DNA of 39,918 bases from Stenotrophomonas maltophilia (lineage in GTDB: Bacteria; Pseudomonadota; Gammaproteobacteria; Xanthomonadales; Xanthomonadaceae), in the NCBI RefSeq assembly GCF_013464915.1, contig NZ_RAVT01000021.1, positions 1-39,918 of the forward strand, read 5' to 3'. Position numbers and translations under genes: made by a program. A model generated the notes under the pieces. That model did not search any database. It saw nothing but the letters and a program-made list of their open reading frames with translations, and was not told where the DNA came from. Position 1 is the first letter of the stretch. Every line of letters begins with the position of its first letter. Shown piece by piece: positions 1-8,347 of the stretch.

Positions 1-74
1 AACTCGGAAGTGAAACGCAGCTGCGCCGATGGTAGTGTGGCTCAAGCCATGCGAGAGTAGGTCATCGCCAGGGT
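1..74 (+). rRNA. rrf: 5S ribosomal RNA, 3' part
   Basis: The first bases match the conserved middle and 3' half of bacterial 5S rRNA: the AACTCGGAAGTGAAACG block, the GCGCCGATGGTAGT block and the GCGAGAGTAGG block before the 3' end. The 5' part, about 40 nt, lies outside the window. The exact 3' end is estimated. This marks the end of an rRNA operon reading rightwards into the terminator at 87-114. Confidence 0.93.
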
Positions 75-86
75 TTATACCCAAAA

Positions 87-114
87 CCCCGCTGTTTACG
101 CAGCGGGGTTTTTT
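87..114 (+). terminator. Rho-independent terminator of the rRNA operon
   Basis: A perfect 8-bp stem (CCCCGCTG at 87-94, CAGCGGGG at 101-108) with a six-base loop TTTACG is followed directly by a run of six T. It lies just after the 5S rRNA end. Confidence 0.92.
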
Positions 115-136
115 CTTTGTGCGCAGAAAATGCCGG

Positions 137-399
137 GAAGTGCCGGCCGCTGGCCGGCAGGCGCGTTGATGGAACCGCGGCGAGCGGCGGCGCCAACCGA
201 GGTTGGCGACTACCGATGGCAGGCAGACCAGCAGTAGATCCACGCCATGCGTGGATGCTCTCAGCGCGGAACCACGATGCCAACCAAGGTTGGCCGCTCC
301 CCACAGCAGGCCCACGGAATGATCGTTTGCCGGCCAGTGGCCGGCACTACCAGTAATCCACGCCGTGCGTGGATGCTCTCTGCGAGGCGCTACAGCGCC
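137..399. repeat. Cluster of REP (SMAG-like) palindromes
   Basis: This holds at least six short palindromes of different sequence classes. The GCCGGCC-type is at 137-159 (prefix GAAG instead of GTAG) and reversed at 328-350, ending CTAC. The GCCAACC/GGTTGGC-type is at 191-213 (ending CTAC) and 279-294 (a bare core with no GTAG/CTAC). The ATCCACGC/GCGTGGAT-type is at 234-256 (prefix GTAG) and about 353-374 (prefix GTAA). A short dyad GGCGC-TACA-GCGCC is at 386-399. No convincing gene is present between 115 and 450. The GTAG/CTAC end on a palindrome is the hallmark of the SMAG REP family, which is mobilised by REP-associated transposases. Confidence 0.85.
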
Positions 400-454
400 A
401 ACCAGGAGGTCGGCAGCTGTATCGACGTGACCCATCACGCAGAGCACGCAAAAA

Positions 455-481
455 AAGACGGCGCCCTGCGGGCGCCGTCTT
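455..481 (-). terminator. Terminator of the chemoreceptor gene
   Basis: A perfect 10-bp stem (GACGGCGCCC at 457-466, GGGCGCCGTC at 470-479) with a three-base loop has seven A's on its left flank on the plus strand, which reads as a T-run after the hairpin on the minus strand. It lies about 25 bp beyond the stop codon of the minus-strand gene ending at 508. Confidence 0.9.
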
Positions 482-507
482 CACGTGGATCGTATTGAAG
501 GCCGAGA

Positions 508-2613
508 TCAGGCGACCAGCGCCACGTCCTGTGACTCCTGCCGACGGAACACCGAAACTGCATCGTCCAGCGTTCCCGCCTGCGACTGCAGCTCGCGTGC
601 TGCGGCGGTCGCTTCCTCCACCAGCGCAGCATTCTGCTGCGTGGCCTGGTCCATCTGCACCACGGTCTGGTTGATCTGCTCGATACCGATCGACTGTTCC
701 TGCGACGCTGCTGATATCTCGCGCATCAGGTGGCTGACGCTTTCGACGCCACCGACGATGCCCTGCATGCGTTGGCCGGCATCCGCCACCAGCTGCGCAC
801 CGTCGCCCACCTGGCGGCCGGCTTCGTCGATCAGCTTCTTGATCTCCTGGGCCGCCGCCGCCGAACGCTGTGCCAGTACTCGCACTTCACTGGCCACCAC
901 GGCGAAGCCACGGCCCTGCTCGCCGGCGCGCGCCGCTTCCACCGCTGCGTTGAGCGCAAGGATGTTGGTCTGGAAGGCGATGCCGTCGATGACGCCGGTG
1001 ATGTCGCCGATCCGCTTCGACGCACCTTCGATGGCCTGCATGGTGTCGACCACCCGCTGCATGGCCGTGTTGCCATCACTGGCGGCATTCTGCGTGGAGG
1101 CCGCCAGCTCGCTGGCCTCACGCGCATGGGCGGCGTTCTGGCGCACGGTGGCGGTCAGCTCCTCCATTGATGCCGCGGTTTCCTGGAGGTGCGCGGCCTG
1201 GCGTTCGCTGCGCTCGGACAGGGCGCCGTTGCCAGCAGCAATTTCGTTGGCCGCCGTACTGATCGAAGATGCGCACTGCTGGATGCGGCCCACCATGCGC
1301 GCCAACTGGCCCGCCGTGGCGTTCGCATCGCGCTGGATGGCCGCGAAGGCGCCCTGATACTCGCCGCGCATGCGCCGGTCCAGATCGCCGTTGGCCAGCG
1401 CCGAGAGCATCTGCCGCACTTCATCGACAGTGCTGCCCAGCGTATCGAGCAGCTGGTTGATGCCTCCCGTGAGGCCGTCGAGGAAGCTGGCACCTTCGGT
1501 CGCCTGCAGGCGCTGCTCGAGATCACCGGCGGCGGCCGCAGCGACGATGTCGGCCACAGCGTTCTCCAGAGTGAGTTCATGGGTCCGGTCATGCCACTCC
1601 ACGGCAAAGCCCAGGCGCACGCCCTGGTCGTCGAACACAGGTGTGACCACCTGCGCGAAGTGCACCGGGCCGATCTGTACCTTGCCGTTGTGCGTGACCT
1701 GCAGCCCATTGAGGATGGCGCGGATGCGGTCCGGGTTGGCATGGAAGCGATGGATGCTGCTGCCCACCAGGCGCTCGGCGTCGAAATCGGGGAAAGCCTG
1801 TCGCAACGTTGCCTGCTGGTTGCGCAGCAGTGCCACCACCGAGCGGTTCACATAGCGGATCACATGGTCGTTGTCGGCGATCATCATCGCGGTGCGCGAG
1901 GCATCCAGCGCCTGGCGGATCTGCGCGTTCTCGGCATGCGCAGCTGCCTCGCGTCCACGCTGGGCCTGCACGTGGCGCGCAGTGTCGGCCAGGGCGTGGG
2001 CCAGTGATCCCGGTGCATAGGCGCTGGTGTCGGCATGCGCACCAAGATCGGCACCGGTGGCGATATCGCGTGCCAGCGCGGCAAGGCGACGCGGGCCATG
2101 GCCAAGCGTCTCGGTCTGCTGGCGAAGCCGCAGTGCGACCTGGCCGAGGAACAGGGTCAGGCCCGCGAACATGCCGGCCTGCAGCAGCGTCGGCCACACT
2201 GTGGCACCGCTCAGCAACGGGGCCAGCAGTGCAAGCGTGCCGACCCCACCGGCCAGCCACACCGGCAGGCGATCGCGGTGTCCCAGCAGCACGCCCAGCA
2301 GCAGGGCCACCGGCAGTGCCGGTGACAGGCCGACGATCGCGCACACCAGGGCCAGCTGCAGCGACAACAGCAACGCCAGGCCATTGCGGGCGATGCTGCG
2401 GCCAGCCTGGGATCCGCCCAGCCACGCGGCAGGCAGCACTGCAGCGGCCGCCAGCACGGCGGCCTGCACCTGTGGACCACGCAAGGCCAGCACCAGGCCA
2501 GCCAGGCCCAGTGCTGCGCTGCCGATCAGCAGGCGGCGATCAGCGCGGCGGGCGAGCTGCTGCAGGTGCGGCAGGCGAGCGGTATCGGGGGGACGGGAGA
2601 ATGCAACGGACAT
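508..2613 (-). CDS. Methyl-accepting chemotaxis protein with PAS domain
   Basis: A 701-residue chemoreceptor that would signal to CheA/CheW. The ATG at 2613 is chosen because CAGGAG lies just upstream; an in-frame start further out (2712) has no such support. Residues about 27-163 form a run of roughly five or six hydrophobic segments with little periplasmic sequence. A PAS-like sensor module follows (about 236-345), then a HAMP-like linker, then the long cytoplasmic signalling hairpin (about 440-680). The conserved tip is clear around 545-580 ([14 protein letters not shown], then [12 protein letters not shown]). The usual large periplasmic ligand-binding domain is missing, and there is no C-terminal NWETF-type CheR-binding tail. 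The signal is therefore probably sensed in or at the membrane, or by the PAS domain (inference). The 290 bp upstream (2614-2903) shows no gene and no promoter I can defend. Confidence 0.92.
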   Translation of the reverse strand: MSVAFSRPPDTARLPHLQQLARRADRRLLIGSAALGLAGLVLALRGPQVQAAVLAAAAVLPAAWLGGSQAGRSIARNGLALLLSLQLALVCAIVGLSPALPVALLLGVLLGHRDRLPVWLAGGVGTLALLAPLLSGATVWPTLLQAGMFAGLTLFLGQVALRLRQQTETLGHGPRRLAALARDIATGADLGAHADTSAYAPGSLAHALADTARHVQAQRGREAAAHAENAQIRQALDASRTAMMIADNDHVIRYVNRSVVALLRNQQATLRQAFPDFDAERLVGSSIHRFHANPDRIRAILNGLQVTHNGKVQIGPVHFAQVVTPVFDDQGVRLGFAVEWHDRTHELTLENAVADIVAAAAAGDLEQRLQATEGASFLDGLTGGINQLLDTLGSTVDEVRQMLSALANGDLDRRMRGEYQGAFAAIQRDANATAGQLARMVGRIQQCASSISTAANEIAAGNGALSERSERQAAHLQETAASMEELTATVRQNAAHAREASELAASTQNAASDGNTAMQRVVDTMQAIEGASKRIGDITGVIDGIAFQTNILALNAAVEAARAGEQGRGFAVVASEVRVLAQRSAAAAQEIKKLIDEAGRQVGDGAQLVADAGQRMQGIVGGVESVSHLMREISAASQEQSIGIEQINQTVVQMDQATQQNAALVEEATAAARELQSQAGTLDDAVSVFRRQESQDVALVA

Positions 2614-2903
2614 CGGCGACTCCTGGATCAGCAGACGACAACGGCCACGCGGTGACGCACGCAGGAGTGCGTGGCCAGGGCATGGACCGGGAATTCGGGG
2701 AATGCGACGCAATCAACGTCGCGCAGACGGGGCGCCGTGACCACATCCTGTGGGTGACGGTGCAATGGAGCGGGCATGCGGACTTCCTTGCAGAACCAGA
2801 CACACGCCGCAGACCCGACCGGACCTGCGTGCTGCAGGCGCAGTGGCCCACAACTGATGTATCGGCCGCAACTGCGCAGAGTGAAGTGCGCGGACGCCGC
2901 GAC

Positions 2904-3758
2904 TCAGCCGGCGTTGTCGTTGCTGAAGAAGCGCAGGATCACCCCGGCGATCTGCGCCGGATCTTCCATGTGCAGGTGATGGTTGCCGGGAAACACCGCC
3001 AACCGCCCATCGCGCAGGTGCTGCAGGCGATCGCTGCGCATCGGCTCGGGATAGTAGGACTGCGCCGGCGTGGCATAGATCACCTGCGTCGGGCAGGCGA
3101 TGGCCTGCAGCAGATTGTCGATCTGCCCTTCACTGAGGCGGATTGCGGTGGGCAGCATCAGGCGCGGATCGCTGCACCAGCGGTAGCCACCCTCGACCGG
3201 TTCCACGCCGCGCTCGACCAGCAGCCGTGCACAGCGCTCGCTGAGCTGGTTGGTCATCATCCGCGCGCGGATCGGCGCGGCAAGGTCGGGGAACACGCGC
3301 AGTTGCTTGCGCGCCAGCCCACGCGTGGCATTCACATGCTCCCGCAGGCGATTGGCGGTGTCTTCCTCGGGACCGCGCAGGCCGCCGAGCGCTTCGATCG
3401 CCACCAGCCGTTCGACACGGTCGCTGACCGAGGCGGTGAGGCTGGCGATGCCGGCGCCCATCGAATGGCCGAGCAGGCTGAAACGGTCCCAGCCCAGCGC
3501 GTCGGCGACATCGAGTACGTGGCAGATCGCAGCGGCCGTGGTGTAGCTGGCACCGGCCGGCAGATGCGCGCTGTGGCCATGACCGGGCAGGTCGATGGCC
3601 ACCAGCTGCAACGACGACAGGTGCGGCGCCAGCGGCACGAAGCTGGCCGCGTTGTCGAGCCAGCCATGCAGGGCCAGCACGCGCGGGCCGTCGCCGTGGT
3701 TGCGCAGGCCGGCAACGCGCGCGCCACCGACCTCGAGTTCAAAGGGGTGCAGAGTCAT
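2904..3758 (-). CDS. Alpha/beta-fold hydrolase
   Basis: A 284-residue alpha/beta-hydrolase of the MEST/SERHL-like group, probably a soluble esterase or similar enzyme; the substrate is not known. The nucleophile elbow GHSMG puts the catalytic serine at about Ser99. The oxyanion-side motif ALHGWLDNA is at 29-38, DLPGHGHS at 56-63, and the probable catalytic histidine is in GNHHLH near residue 260. The ATG at 3758 overlaps the hemH stop by four bases (ATGA), so the two genes are probably translationally coupled. A longer open frame runs back into hemH but reads as out-of-frame hemH DNA, so it is not used. No signal peptide is seen. Confidence 0.88.
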   Translation of the reverse strand: MTLHPFELEVGGARVAGLRNHGDGPRVLALHGWLDNAASFVPLAPHLSSLQLVAIDLPGHGHSAHLPAGASYTTAAAICHVLDVADALGWDRFSLLGHSMGAGIASLTASVSDRVERLVAIEALGGLRGPEEDTANRLREHVNATRGLARKQLRVFPDLAAPIRARMMTNQLSERCARLLVERGVEPVEGGYRWCSDPRLMLPTAIRLSEGQIDNLLQAIACPTQVIYATPAQSYYPEPMRSDRLQHLRDGRLAVFPGNHHLHMEDPAQIAGVILRFFSNDNAG

Positions 3759-4717
3759 GCCAGCGAGGCCACGGCCAGCCGTGCCAGTGCGCGCGCATGT
3801 TCCGGCTCGGCGTTGAGGCACGGGATGTAGCGCATCGTCGCCCCGCGTTCGGCCAGCGTTTCGGTGAAGCCCAGCGCCACTTCTTCCAGCGTCTCCAGGC
3901 AATCGGTGGCAAAGCCCGGGCAGACCACGTCGATCTGCTTCACGCCGGACTCGGCCAGCGCCCACAGGCTTGGCTCGGCGTACGGCTGCAGCCAGCGCTC
4001 GCGGCCAAACCGTGACTGGTAGCCCATCTGCCACTCGTCCCTGCCCAGGCCCAGCGCGTTGGCGATGGCCTGTGCGCTGGCTTCGCAGCGCTGCGGATAC
4101 GGATCGCCCCCATCAGCCAGGCGCTGCGGGATGCCATGGAAGGAGAACATCAGTGTCTGGCCACGACCGTGCTGCTCCCAGTAGCGCCGGATCGAGCCGG
4201 CCACGGCCTCGACCCAGCCCGGATCGACCGAGTAGTCGCGCACCAGGCTGACGGTCACGCCCGGGTTGCGGCGCTGCCAGGCATCGACGCGGTCTTCGAC
4301 CGAGGCGGTGGTGGTGGTGGAATACTGCGGGTACAGCGGCAGTACCACGATGCGGCGCGCACCGTCGGCCGCCAGCCGGTCGAGCTCGCTGGCCAGCGCC
4401 GGTTCGCCGTAACGCATCGCGTGGCGCACCGTCAGGGTCGGCAGCAGGGCCTGCATGGCCTGCGCCAGCTGGCGCGTATGCACCATCAGCGGTGAGCCGT
4501 CGGGTAGCCAGACCTGGGCGTACTTGGCCGCCGAACGGCCGCTGCGCAGCGGCAGGATCAACCCGCGCAGCAGCGGCTGCCACAGCAGCGCCGGGATCGA
4601 GACCACGCGGGGGTCGGACAGGAATTCAGCCAGGTAACGGCGTACGGCAGGGGCCGTCGGCGTCTCGGGCGTGCCTAGGTTGACCGCCAGCACGGCGGTA
4701 TCGGGTGCGTCGAGCAT
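3755..4717 (-). CDS. hemH: Ferrochelatase
   Basis: A 320-residue ferrochelatase, which inserts Fe2+ into protoporphyrin IX to give protoheme, the last step of heme synthesis. The catalytic histidine is His194 in FSFHGIPQR, and the second conserved acidic site is Glu275 in [16 protein letters not shown] near the N-terminus and [10 protein letters not shown] at about 128-137 are also family signatures. The length is typical of proteobacterial enzymes. The gene leads a two-gene minus-strand unit with the alpha/beta hydrolase (ATGA overlap). No Shine-Dalgarno sequence precedes the ATG, but a -10-like GACAAT lies seven bases upstream, so the message may be leaderless (see promoter entry). Confidence 0.97.
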   Translation of the reverse strand: MLDAPDTAVLAVNLGTPETPTAPAVRRYLAEFLSDPRVVSIPALLWQPLLRGLILPLRSGRSAAKYAQVWLPDGSPLMVHTRQLAQAMQALLPTLTVRHAMRYGEPALASELDRLAADGARRIVVLPLYPQYSTTTTASVEDRVDAWQRRNPGVTVSLVRDYSVDPGWVEAVAGSIRRYWEQHGRGQTLMFSFHGIPQRLADGGDPYPQRCEASAQAIANALGLGRDEWQMGYQSRFGRERWLQPYAEPSLWALAESGVKQIDVVCPGFATDCLETLEEVALGFTETLAERGATMRYIPCLNAEPEHARALARLAVASLA

Positions 4718-4724
4718 GGGCGGT

Positions 4725-4730
4725 ATTGTC
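4725..4730 (-). promoter_or_regulatory. Candidate -10 box giving a leaderless hemH mRNA
   Basis: On the minus strand GACAAT (4/6 match to TATAAT) ends seven bases before the hemH ATG, so transcription would start at or next to the A of the start codon. There is no purine-rich ribosome-binding site upstream. No good -35 is seen, so this is only a candidate. Confidence 0.35.
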
Positions 4731-4882
4731 GCCGATCCGGTGCCGTGCCGGGATGCAGGGTTCGGATTGCAGGCATAGCACGCATCAATGTGAGCAGGGA
4801 ACGCTCATTGGGGATTCATGACAACACTACTAATTTCAGTCACTTGCTATATCTTCCTATGGACTGACTTCTGGAGCCTGCC

Positions 4883-5776
4883 ATGCGTCGCCCGATCCAA
4901 GCCCTGCTGATCGCCGCCAGTCTGCTGTCCAGCCAGGCCATGGCCGGGCCGCAGGAAGACCAGCGTGCGCGCAATGCTGTGCGTGTGCTGGCTGAAATCC
5001 AGGGGATCCCTGAACAGGGCATCCCGGACAAGTTGCTCGACGAAGGCCGCGCGGTCATCGTCATTCCCGACACGATCAAGGCGGGTCTGGTCATTGGCGG
5101 TCGCCGCGGCCACGGCCTGATGTCGGTGCGCATGGCCAATGGCGCCTGGTCCAACCCGGTGTTCGTGAAGCTCACCGGCGGCAGCATCGGCTTCCAGGCC
5201 GGTGTGCAGTCTTCGGACGTGGTGCTGGTGTTCCGCAACGACCGCAGCCTGGACAATCTGGTCAACGGCAAGTTCACGCTGGGTGCCGACGCTGGCGTCG
5301 CCGCCGGTCCGGTGGGCCGCAACGCCGCCGCGGCCACCGACGGCCAGCTGAAGGCCGAGATCTGGTCCTGGTCGCGCGCCCGCGGCCTGTTTGCCGGCGT
5401 CGCGCTGGACGGCGCGGTGCTGCAGATCGACGATGCCGCCAACCTTGACGCTTACGGCAGCAACACCACGCCGCGGATGATCTTCGAAGGTCGCGCCGCC
5501 GGTTCGCCGTCGATGGATGTGGTCGCCTTCCGCGATCGCCTGGAAGAGGCCACCTACGCGGCGCGCAACAACCGCAGCGGCAACGGCGGCAGCGCGCCGC
5601 GCCCGGCAGCGGCCCCGGCAGCTGCTCCGGCGCCTGTTCAGGCAGCACCGGCGGCGCCGGCCGAAGCCACCACCGCACCGCTGCAGAACGTGCCGCAGAA
5701 CCCGCCGCCGCAGCAGCAGGGCTTCCAGCCGGTGAACGACGGCGAGATCCGCACGGAAACGCTGGGCGGAAACTGA
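4883..5776 (+). CDS. Exported SYLF (Ysc84-like) domain protein
   Basis: A 297-residue protein with a clear signal peptide (MRRPIQALLIAASLLSSQAMA, cut after residue 21 or so). The SYLF/Ysc84 lipid-binding fold follows, at about 40-225, recognisable by AVIVIPDTIKAGLVIG, GRRGHGLMSVR, GSIGFQAGVQSSDVV and WSRARGLFAGVALDGA. In eukaryotes this domain binds phosphoinositides; bacterial homologues are exported and their function is poorly defined. The last 70 residues are Ala/Pro/Gln-rich and look disordered, a low-complexity tail that may reach through the periplasm. A GGAG seven bases before the ATG supports the start. The gene is divergent from hemH and lies upstream of tatA in the same direction. 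Confidence 0.88.
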   Translation: MRRPIQALLIAASLLSSQAMAGPQEDQRARNAVRVLAEIQGIPEQGIPDKLLDEGRAVIVIPDTIKAGLVIGGRRGHGLMSVRMANGAWSNPVFVKLTGGSIGFQAGVQSSDVVLVFRNDRSLDNLVNGKFTLGADAGVAAGPVGRNAAAATDGQLKAEIWSWSRARGLFAGVALDGAVLQIDDAANLDAYGSNTTPRMIFEGRAAGSPSMDVVAFRDRLEEATYAARNNRSGNGGSAPRPAAAPAAAPAPVQAAPAAPAEATTAPLQNVPQNPPPQQQGFQPVNDGEIRTETLGGN

Positions 5777-5811
5777 CTTTCGTCACGCGCGCCGGCTAAC
5801 AGCCGGTGCGC

Positions 5812-5817
5812 TATGCT
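5812..5817 (+). promoter_or_regulatory. Candidate extended -10 of the tat operon
   Basis: TATGCT with an upstream TGCGC lies 35 bases before the tatA ATG, in the 75-bp gap after the SYLF gene. A small GC dyad (5791-5807) precedes it and may weakly terminate the upstream transcript. No -35 match is convincing. Confidence 0.3.
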
Positions 5818-5851
5818 CGACAGCCTGATCACTAACGTAACGAGCGTCTTT

Positions 5852-6079
5852 ATGGGCAGTTTCAGCATCTGGCATTGGTTGGTCGTGCTGGCCATCGTCC
5901 TGCTGGTGTTCGGCACCAAGCGCCTGACCAGCGGCGCCAAGGACCTCGGTTCGGCGGTCAAGGAATTCAAGAAGGGCATGCGCGACGAAGACAAGCCGAA
6001 CGCGCAGCTGGGCGATGAGTCGCGCAGCCAGGACGCCTCGCGCACCGCGCAGGACGAGCACGACCGCAACGCACGTTGA
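5852..6079 (+). CDS. tatA: Sec-independent protein translocase TatA
   Basis: A 75-residue TatA, the pore-forming component that moves folded twin-arginine substrates across the inner membrane. It has the expected layout: a short N-out segment (MGSFSIWHW), one membrane helix at about 7-22, the hinge VFGTKRL, an amphipathic helix (about 25-45: [12 protein letters not shown]) and a charged, flexible C-terminal tail. The ATG at 5852 is preferred because family members begin with this hydrophobic helix. An in-frame ATG at 5813 would add 13 residues not seen in TatA proteins. First gene of tatABC; tatB follows after 15 bases. Confidence 0.96.
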   Translation: MGSFSIWHWLVVLAIVLLVFGTKRLTSGAKDLGSAVKEFKKGMRDEDKPNAQLGDESRSQDASRTAQDEHDRNAR

Positions 6080-6094
6080 TCCGGAGCGGTTGCG

Positions 6095-6553
6095 GTGTTC
6101 GATATCGGCTTCAGCGAACTGCTGGTGATTGCAGTGGTCGCCCTGGTGGTGCTCGGTCCCGAGCGCCTGCCCAAGGCGGCCCGCTTCGCCGGCCTGTGGG
6201 TGCGTCGTGCCCGCAATCAATGGGATTCGGTGAAACAGGAACTGGAACGCGAGCTGCAGGCCGAGGAGATCAAGCGGCAGATGCAGGACGTGCGCCAGGG
6301 CATGCAGGACACCGAGAACCAGCTGCGCGCCAGCGGCGAAGCGATCCGTCGCGAAGCCCAGCAGGCGCAGCAGCAGGGCGATGATCTGGTGCAGAACGTC
6401 CCTGCACCGGCACCTGCGGATCTACCGCCGCACATGAGTGCCGCGCCGGATGCCGTTGAACCGACACAGCACAGCGTTGCTCCCGAGCCGACCCCGGCGG
6501 CACTCCCTGAAGCCGGTGCGCCGCCGCCGCAGAGCACGGAGCGCCAGCCATGA
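6095..6553 (+). CDS. tatB: Sec-independent protein translocase TatB
   Basis: A 152-residue TatB, which with TatC forms the receptor complex for twin-arginine signal peptides. The start is GTG at 6095 (MFDIGFSELL), supported by CGGAG nine bases upstream. A membrane helix runs over residues 5-20 and is followed by the hallmark LGPERLPKAAR and an amphipathic helix. A long coiled region rich in Gln/Glu (about 45-95) leads to a Pro/Ala-rich tail. The gene ends in a four-base ATGA overlap with tatC, so translation is probably coupled. Confidence 0.96.
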   Translation: MFDIGFSELLVIAVVALVVLGPERLPKAARFAGLWVRRARNQWDSVKQELERELQAEEIKRQMQDVRQGMQDTENQLRASGEAIRREAQQAQQQGDDLVQNVPAPAPADLPPHMSAAPDAVEPTQHSVAPEPTPAALPEAGAPPPQSTERQP

Positions 6554-7299
6554 GTGAACAGGATTTCGGCGAGAGCTCGCTGGTCGAACACCTGGTGGAA
6601 CTGCGCGGCCGTCTGGTGCGCGCACTGCTGGGCCTGGGCGTGGTGTTGCTGGCGCTGCTGCCGTTCACCCAGAAGCTGTACAACGCGCTGGCCGAACCGC
6701 TGGTCTCGCAGCTGCCCAACGGGCAGACGATGATCGCCACCAATCCGGCAGGTGCCTTCTTCGCGCCGCTGAAGCTGACCTTCTTCGTCGCGTTGTTCGT
6801 GGCGGTACCGTGGCTGCTGTACCAGCTGTGGGCGTTCGTCGCGCCGGGCCTTTACGCGCGTGAGAAGCGCCTGGCGGTGCCGCTGCTGGTGTCATCGGTG
6901 CTGCTGTTCTACACCGGTTGTGCCTTCGCCTACTTCCTGGTGCTGCCGGCGGTGTTCCACTTCCTCACCACTTTCAGCCCGGACGTGATCGCGATCACCC
7001 CGGACGCGAATGCCTACCTGGACTTCGTGCTGGCAATCTTCTTCGCCTTCGGCGGCAGTTTCGAGCTGCCGGTGGCGATGGTGATCCTGGTGCTGCTGGG
7101 CTGGGTGACGCCGCAGCAGTTCAAGGAAGGCCGCGGCTACGCGATCGTCGGCATCTTCGTGGTCGCGGCGGTGCTGACCCCGCCGGACGTGGTGTCGCAG
7201 CTGATGCTGGCGATCCCGATGTGCCTGCTGTATGAGCTGGGCATCCACGCCGCACGCTGGCTGGTGCCATCGTCGGTAGTGAAGAAGCCCGCCGCCTGA
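6550..7299 (+). CDS. tatC: Sec-independent protein translocase TatC
   Basis: A 249-residue TatC, the multi-spanning subunit that recognises the twin-arginine signal. The N-terminal SLVEHLVELRGRL (about 9-21) is the conserved cytoplasmic segment with the ELR motif. Six hydrophobic segments follow, with the conserved LYQLWAFVAPGLYAREKR loop (about 91-108) and the PPDVVSQLMLAIPM stretch near the end. Length is normal for the family. A GGAG inside tatB (6538-6541) serves as its ribosome-binding site. It is the last gene of tatABC and is followed by a long hairpin that separates it from the convergent minus-strand gene. Confidence 0.97.
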   Translation: MSEQDFGESSLVEHLVELRGRLVRALLGLGVVLLALLPFTQKLYNALAEPLVSQLPNGQTMIATNPAGAFFAPLKLTFFVALFVAVPWLLYQLWAFVAPGLYAREKRLAVPLLVSSVLLFYTGCAFAYFLVLPAVFHFLTTFSPDVIAITPDANAYLDFVLAIFFAFGGSFELPVAMVILVLLGWVTPQQFKEGRGYAIVGIFVVAAVLTPPDVVSQLMLAIPMCLLYELGIHAARWLVPSSVVKKPAA

Positions 7300-7304
7300 A
7301 AGAA

Positions 7305-7382
7305 AAAAAGGGGACGGAGGGGATTAAGTCGTTTATGCCCAGTGTGTGCAGCTAACGACTTAATCCCCTCCGTCCCCTTTTT
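7305..7382. terminator. 29-bp perfect inverted repeat between convergent genes
   Basis: The left arm (7305-7333) and right arm (7354-7382) are perfectly complementary over 29 bp with a 20-nt loop. The arms begin AAAAAGGGG and end CCCCTTTTT, so either strand yields a hairpin ending in a T-run. It sits between tatC (stop 7299) and the minus-strand gene ending at 7386, and can serve both as a terminator. Its length is far beyond what termination needs, which suggests it belongs to a dispersed repeat family (inference). Confidence 0.85.
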
Positions 7383-7385
7383 CCG

Positions 7386-8303
7386 TCAGGCGTGGAACAC
7401 GTCGCTGGAGATCGGCGTGGTCGGAATCGGCGGCGCCGCGCGACTGCCGCGATGCACGAACATCTGCTTCCACGCGGCGTAGACCGCACCGACATACAGC
7501 GGCATCAGCACCGTGGTCAGTACCAGCTGGGCGATGAAGGCGGCGGCCAGCGGGCCACCGATCAGCATCGCGATCTGGATCACGATCACGAACAGGATGT
7601 ACATGCAGAACGCGGCGATCAGGCCGAGTGCGGCGAACACGATCATCGCGCCGATGTTCTCGATGCAGCCCTGCAGGCTCAGGCGCAGCGCGTGCATGCC
7701 GCTCTGCTTGTCGAACACCACCAGCGCCGGCTGGGTGAACATCGCCAGCGACAGCGCGACCGCACTCAGGAACACCAGCAGCATCCACAGCGCGATGCGC
7801 TTGGCCGGCAGGTTGGCAACCAGCGCGGCGGCATCGTCCGGCTTGATCTGCTGGCCACTGCGGCTGATCTCTTCCATCTTGGTCATGACCTCGCTGAAGG
7901 CGGTGAAGCCCTCGCGGCCGATCATCAGGAACAGCAGCGCGCCCAGCAGCAGCACCGCCAGCACCTGGATCGCCAGCGGCACCAGCAGGTGGCTGACGCG
8001 GTGGTCGCGGATCGGCTGCAGCAGGTGCGAGGCCAGGCCCGGGCGGCCTTCATCGATCTCACCCACGGCGTACAGCATGCCGCCGAACATGATCGGCGAG
8101 ATGGCCAGCGTCATCAGCTGCACGGCCATGCCGGCGGCGCCGGGAATCAGCGTCGACAACAGCGTGACCACCCAGCTCACCAGCAGCCAGGTCAGGCCGA
8201 TCCGGGCCAGCTGCAGCGGCGCACGCCGGTACAGGGAGAACGTATCCAGCAACCACTGGGCGCCCGCCGAAGCCGGCAGCTTGCGAATCTCTTTCATGGA
8301 CAT
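7386..8303 (-). CDS. BPSS1780-family integral membrane protein
   Basis: A 305-residue inner-membrane protein with about six hydrophobic segments. It resembles the uncharacterised BPSS1780 family of proteobacterial membrane proteins by overall architecture, beginning MKEIRKLPASAGAQWL with repeated Gly-rich helices. Function unknown. Residues 130-165 form a soluble, charged loop (FTAFSEVMTKMEEISRS). Two ATGs lie two codons apart (8303 and 8297) and no strong Shine-Dalgarno sequence separates them, so the exact start is uncertain. It follows the glutamine amidotransferase gene by 44 bp on the same strand and may share its transcript. Confidence 0.75.
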   Translation of the reverse strand: MSMKEIRKLPASAGAQWLLDTFSLYRRAPLQLARIGLTWLLVSWVVTLLSTLIPGAAGMAVQLMTLAISPIMFGGMLYAVGEIDEGRPGLASHLLQPIRDHRVSHLLVPLAIQVLAVLLLGALLFLMIGREGFTAFSEVMTKMEEISRSGQQIKPDDAAALVANLPAKRIALWMLLVFLSAVALSLAMFTQPALVVFDKQSGMHALRLSLQGCIENIGAMIVFAALGLIAAFCMYILFVIVIQIAMLIGGPLAAAFIAQLVLTTVLMPLYVGAVYAAWKQMFVHRGSRAAPPIPTTPISSDVFHA

Positions 8304-8347
8304 CCGGGAAGGACAGGAGGGGGCCGGGCGGCTGCCCGTGCCGCCGA

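Noticed and set aside
2614..2903. Sigma-28 or sigma-54 promoter for the chemoreceptor
   Set aside because: I looked for TAAA-N15-GCCGATAA and TGGCAC-N5-TTGC type motifs on the minus strand and found no convincing match.
1809..3830. A 673-codon plus-strand frame opposite the chemoreceptor and hydrolase genes
   Set aside because: No domain, composition typical of an antisense frame, and it crosses two real minus-strand genes.
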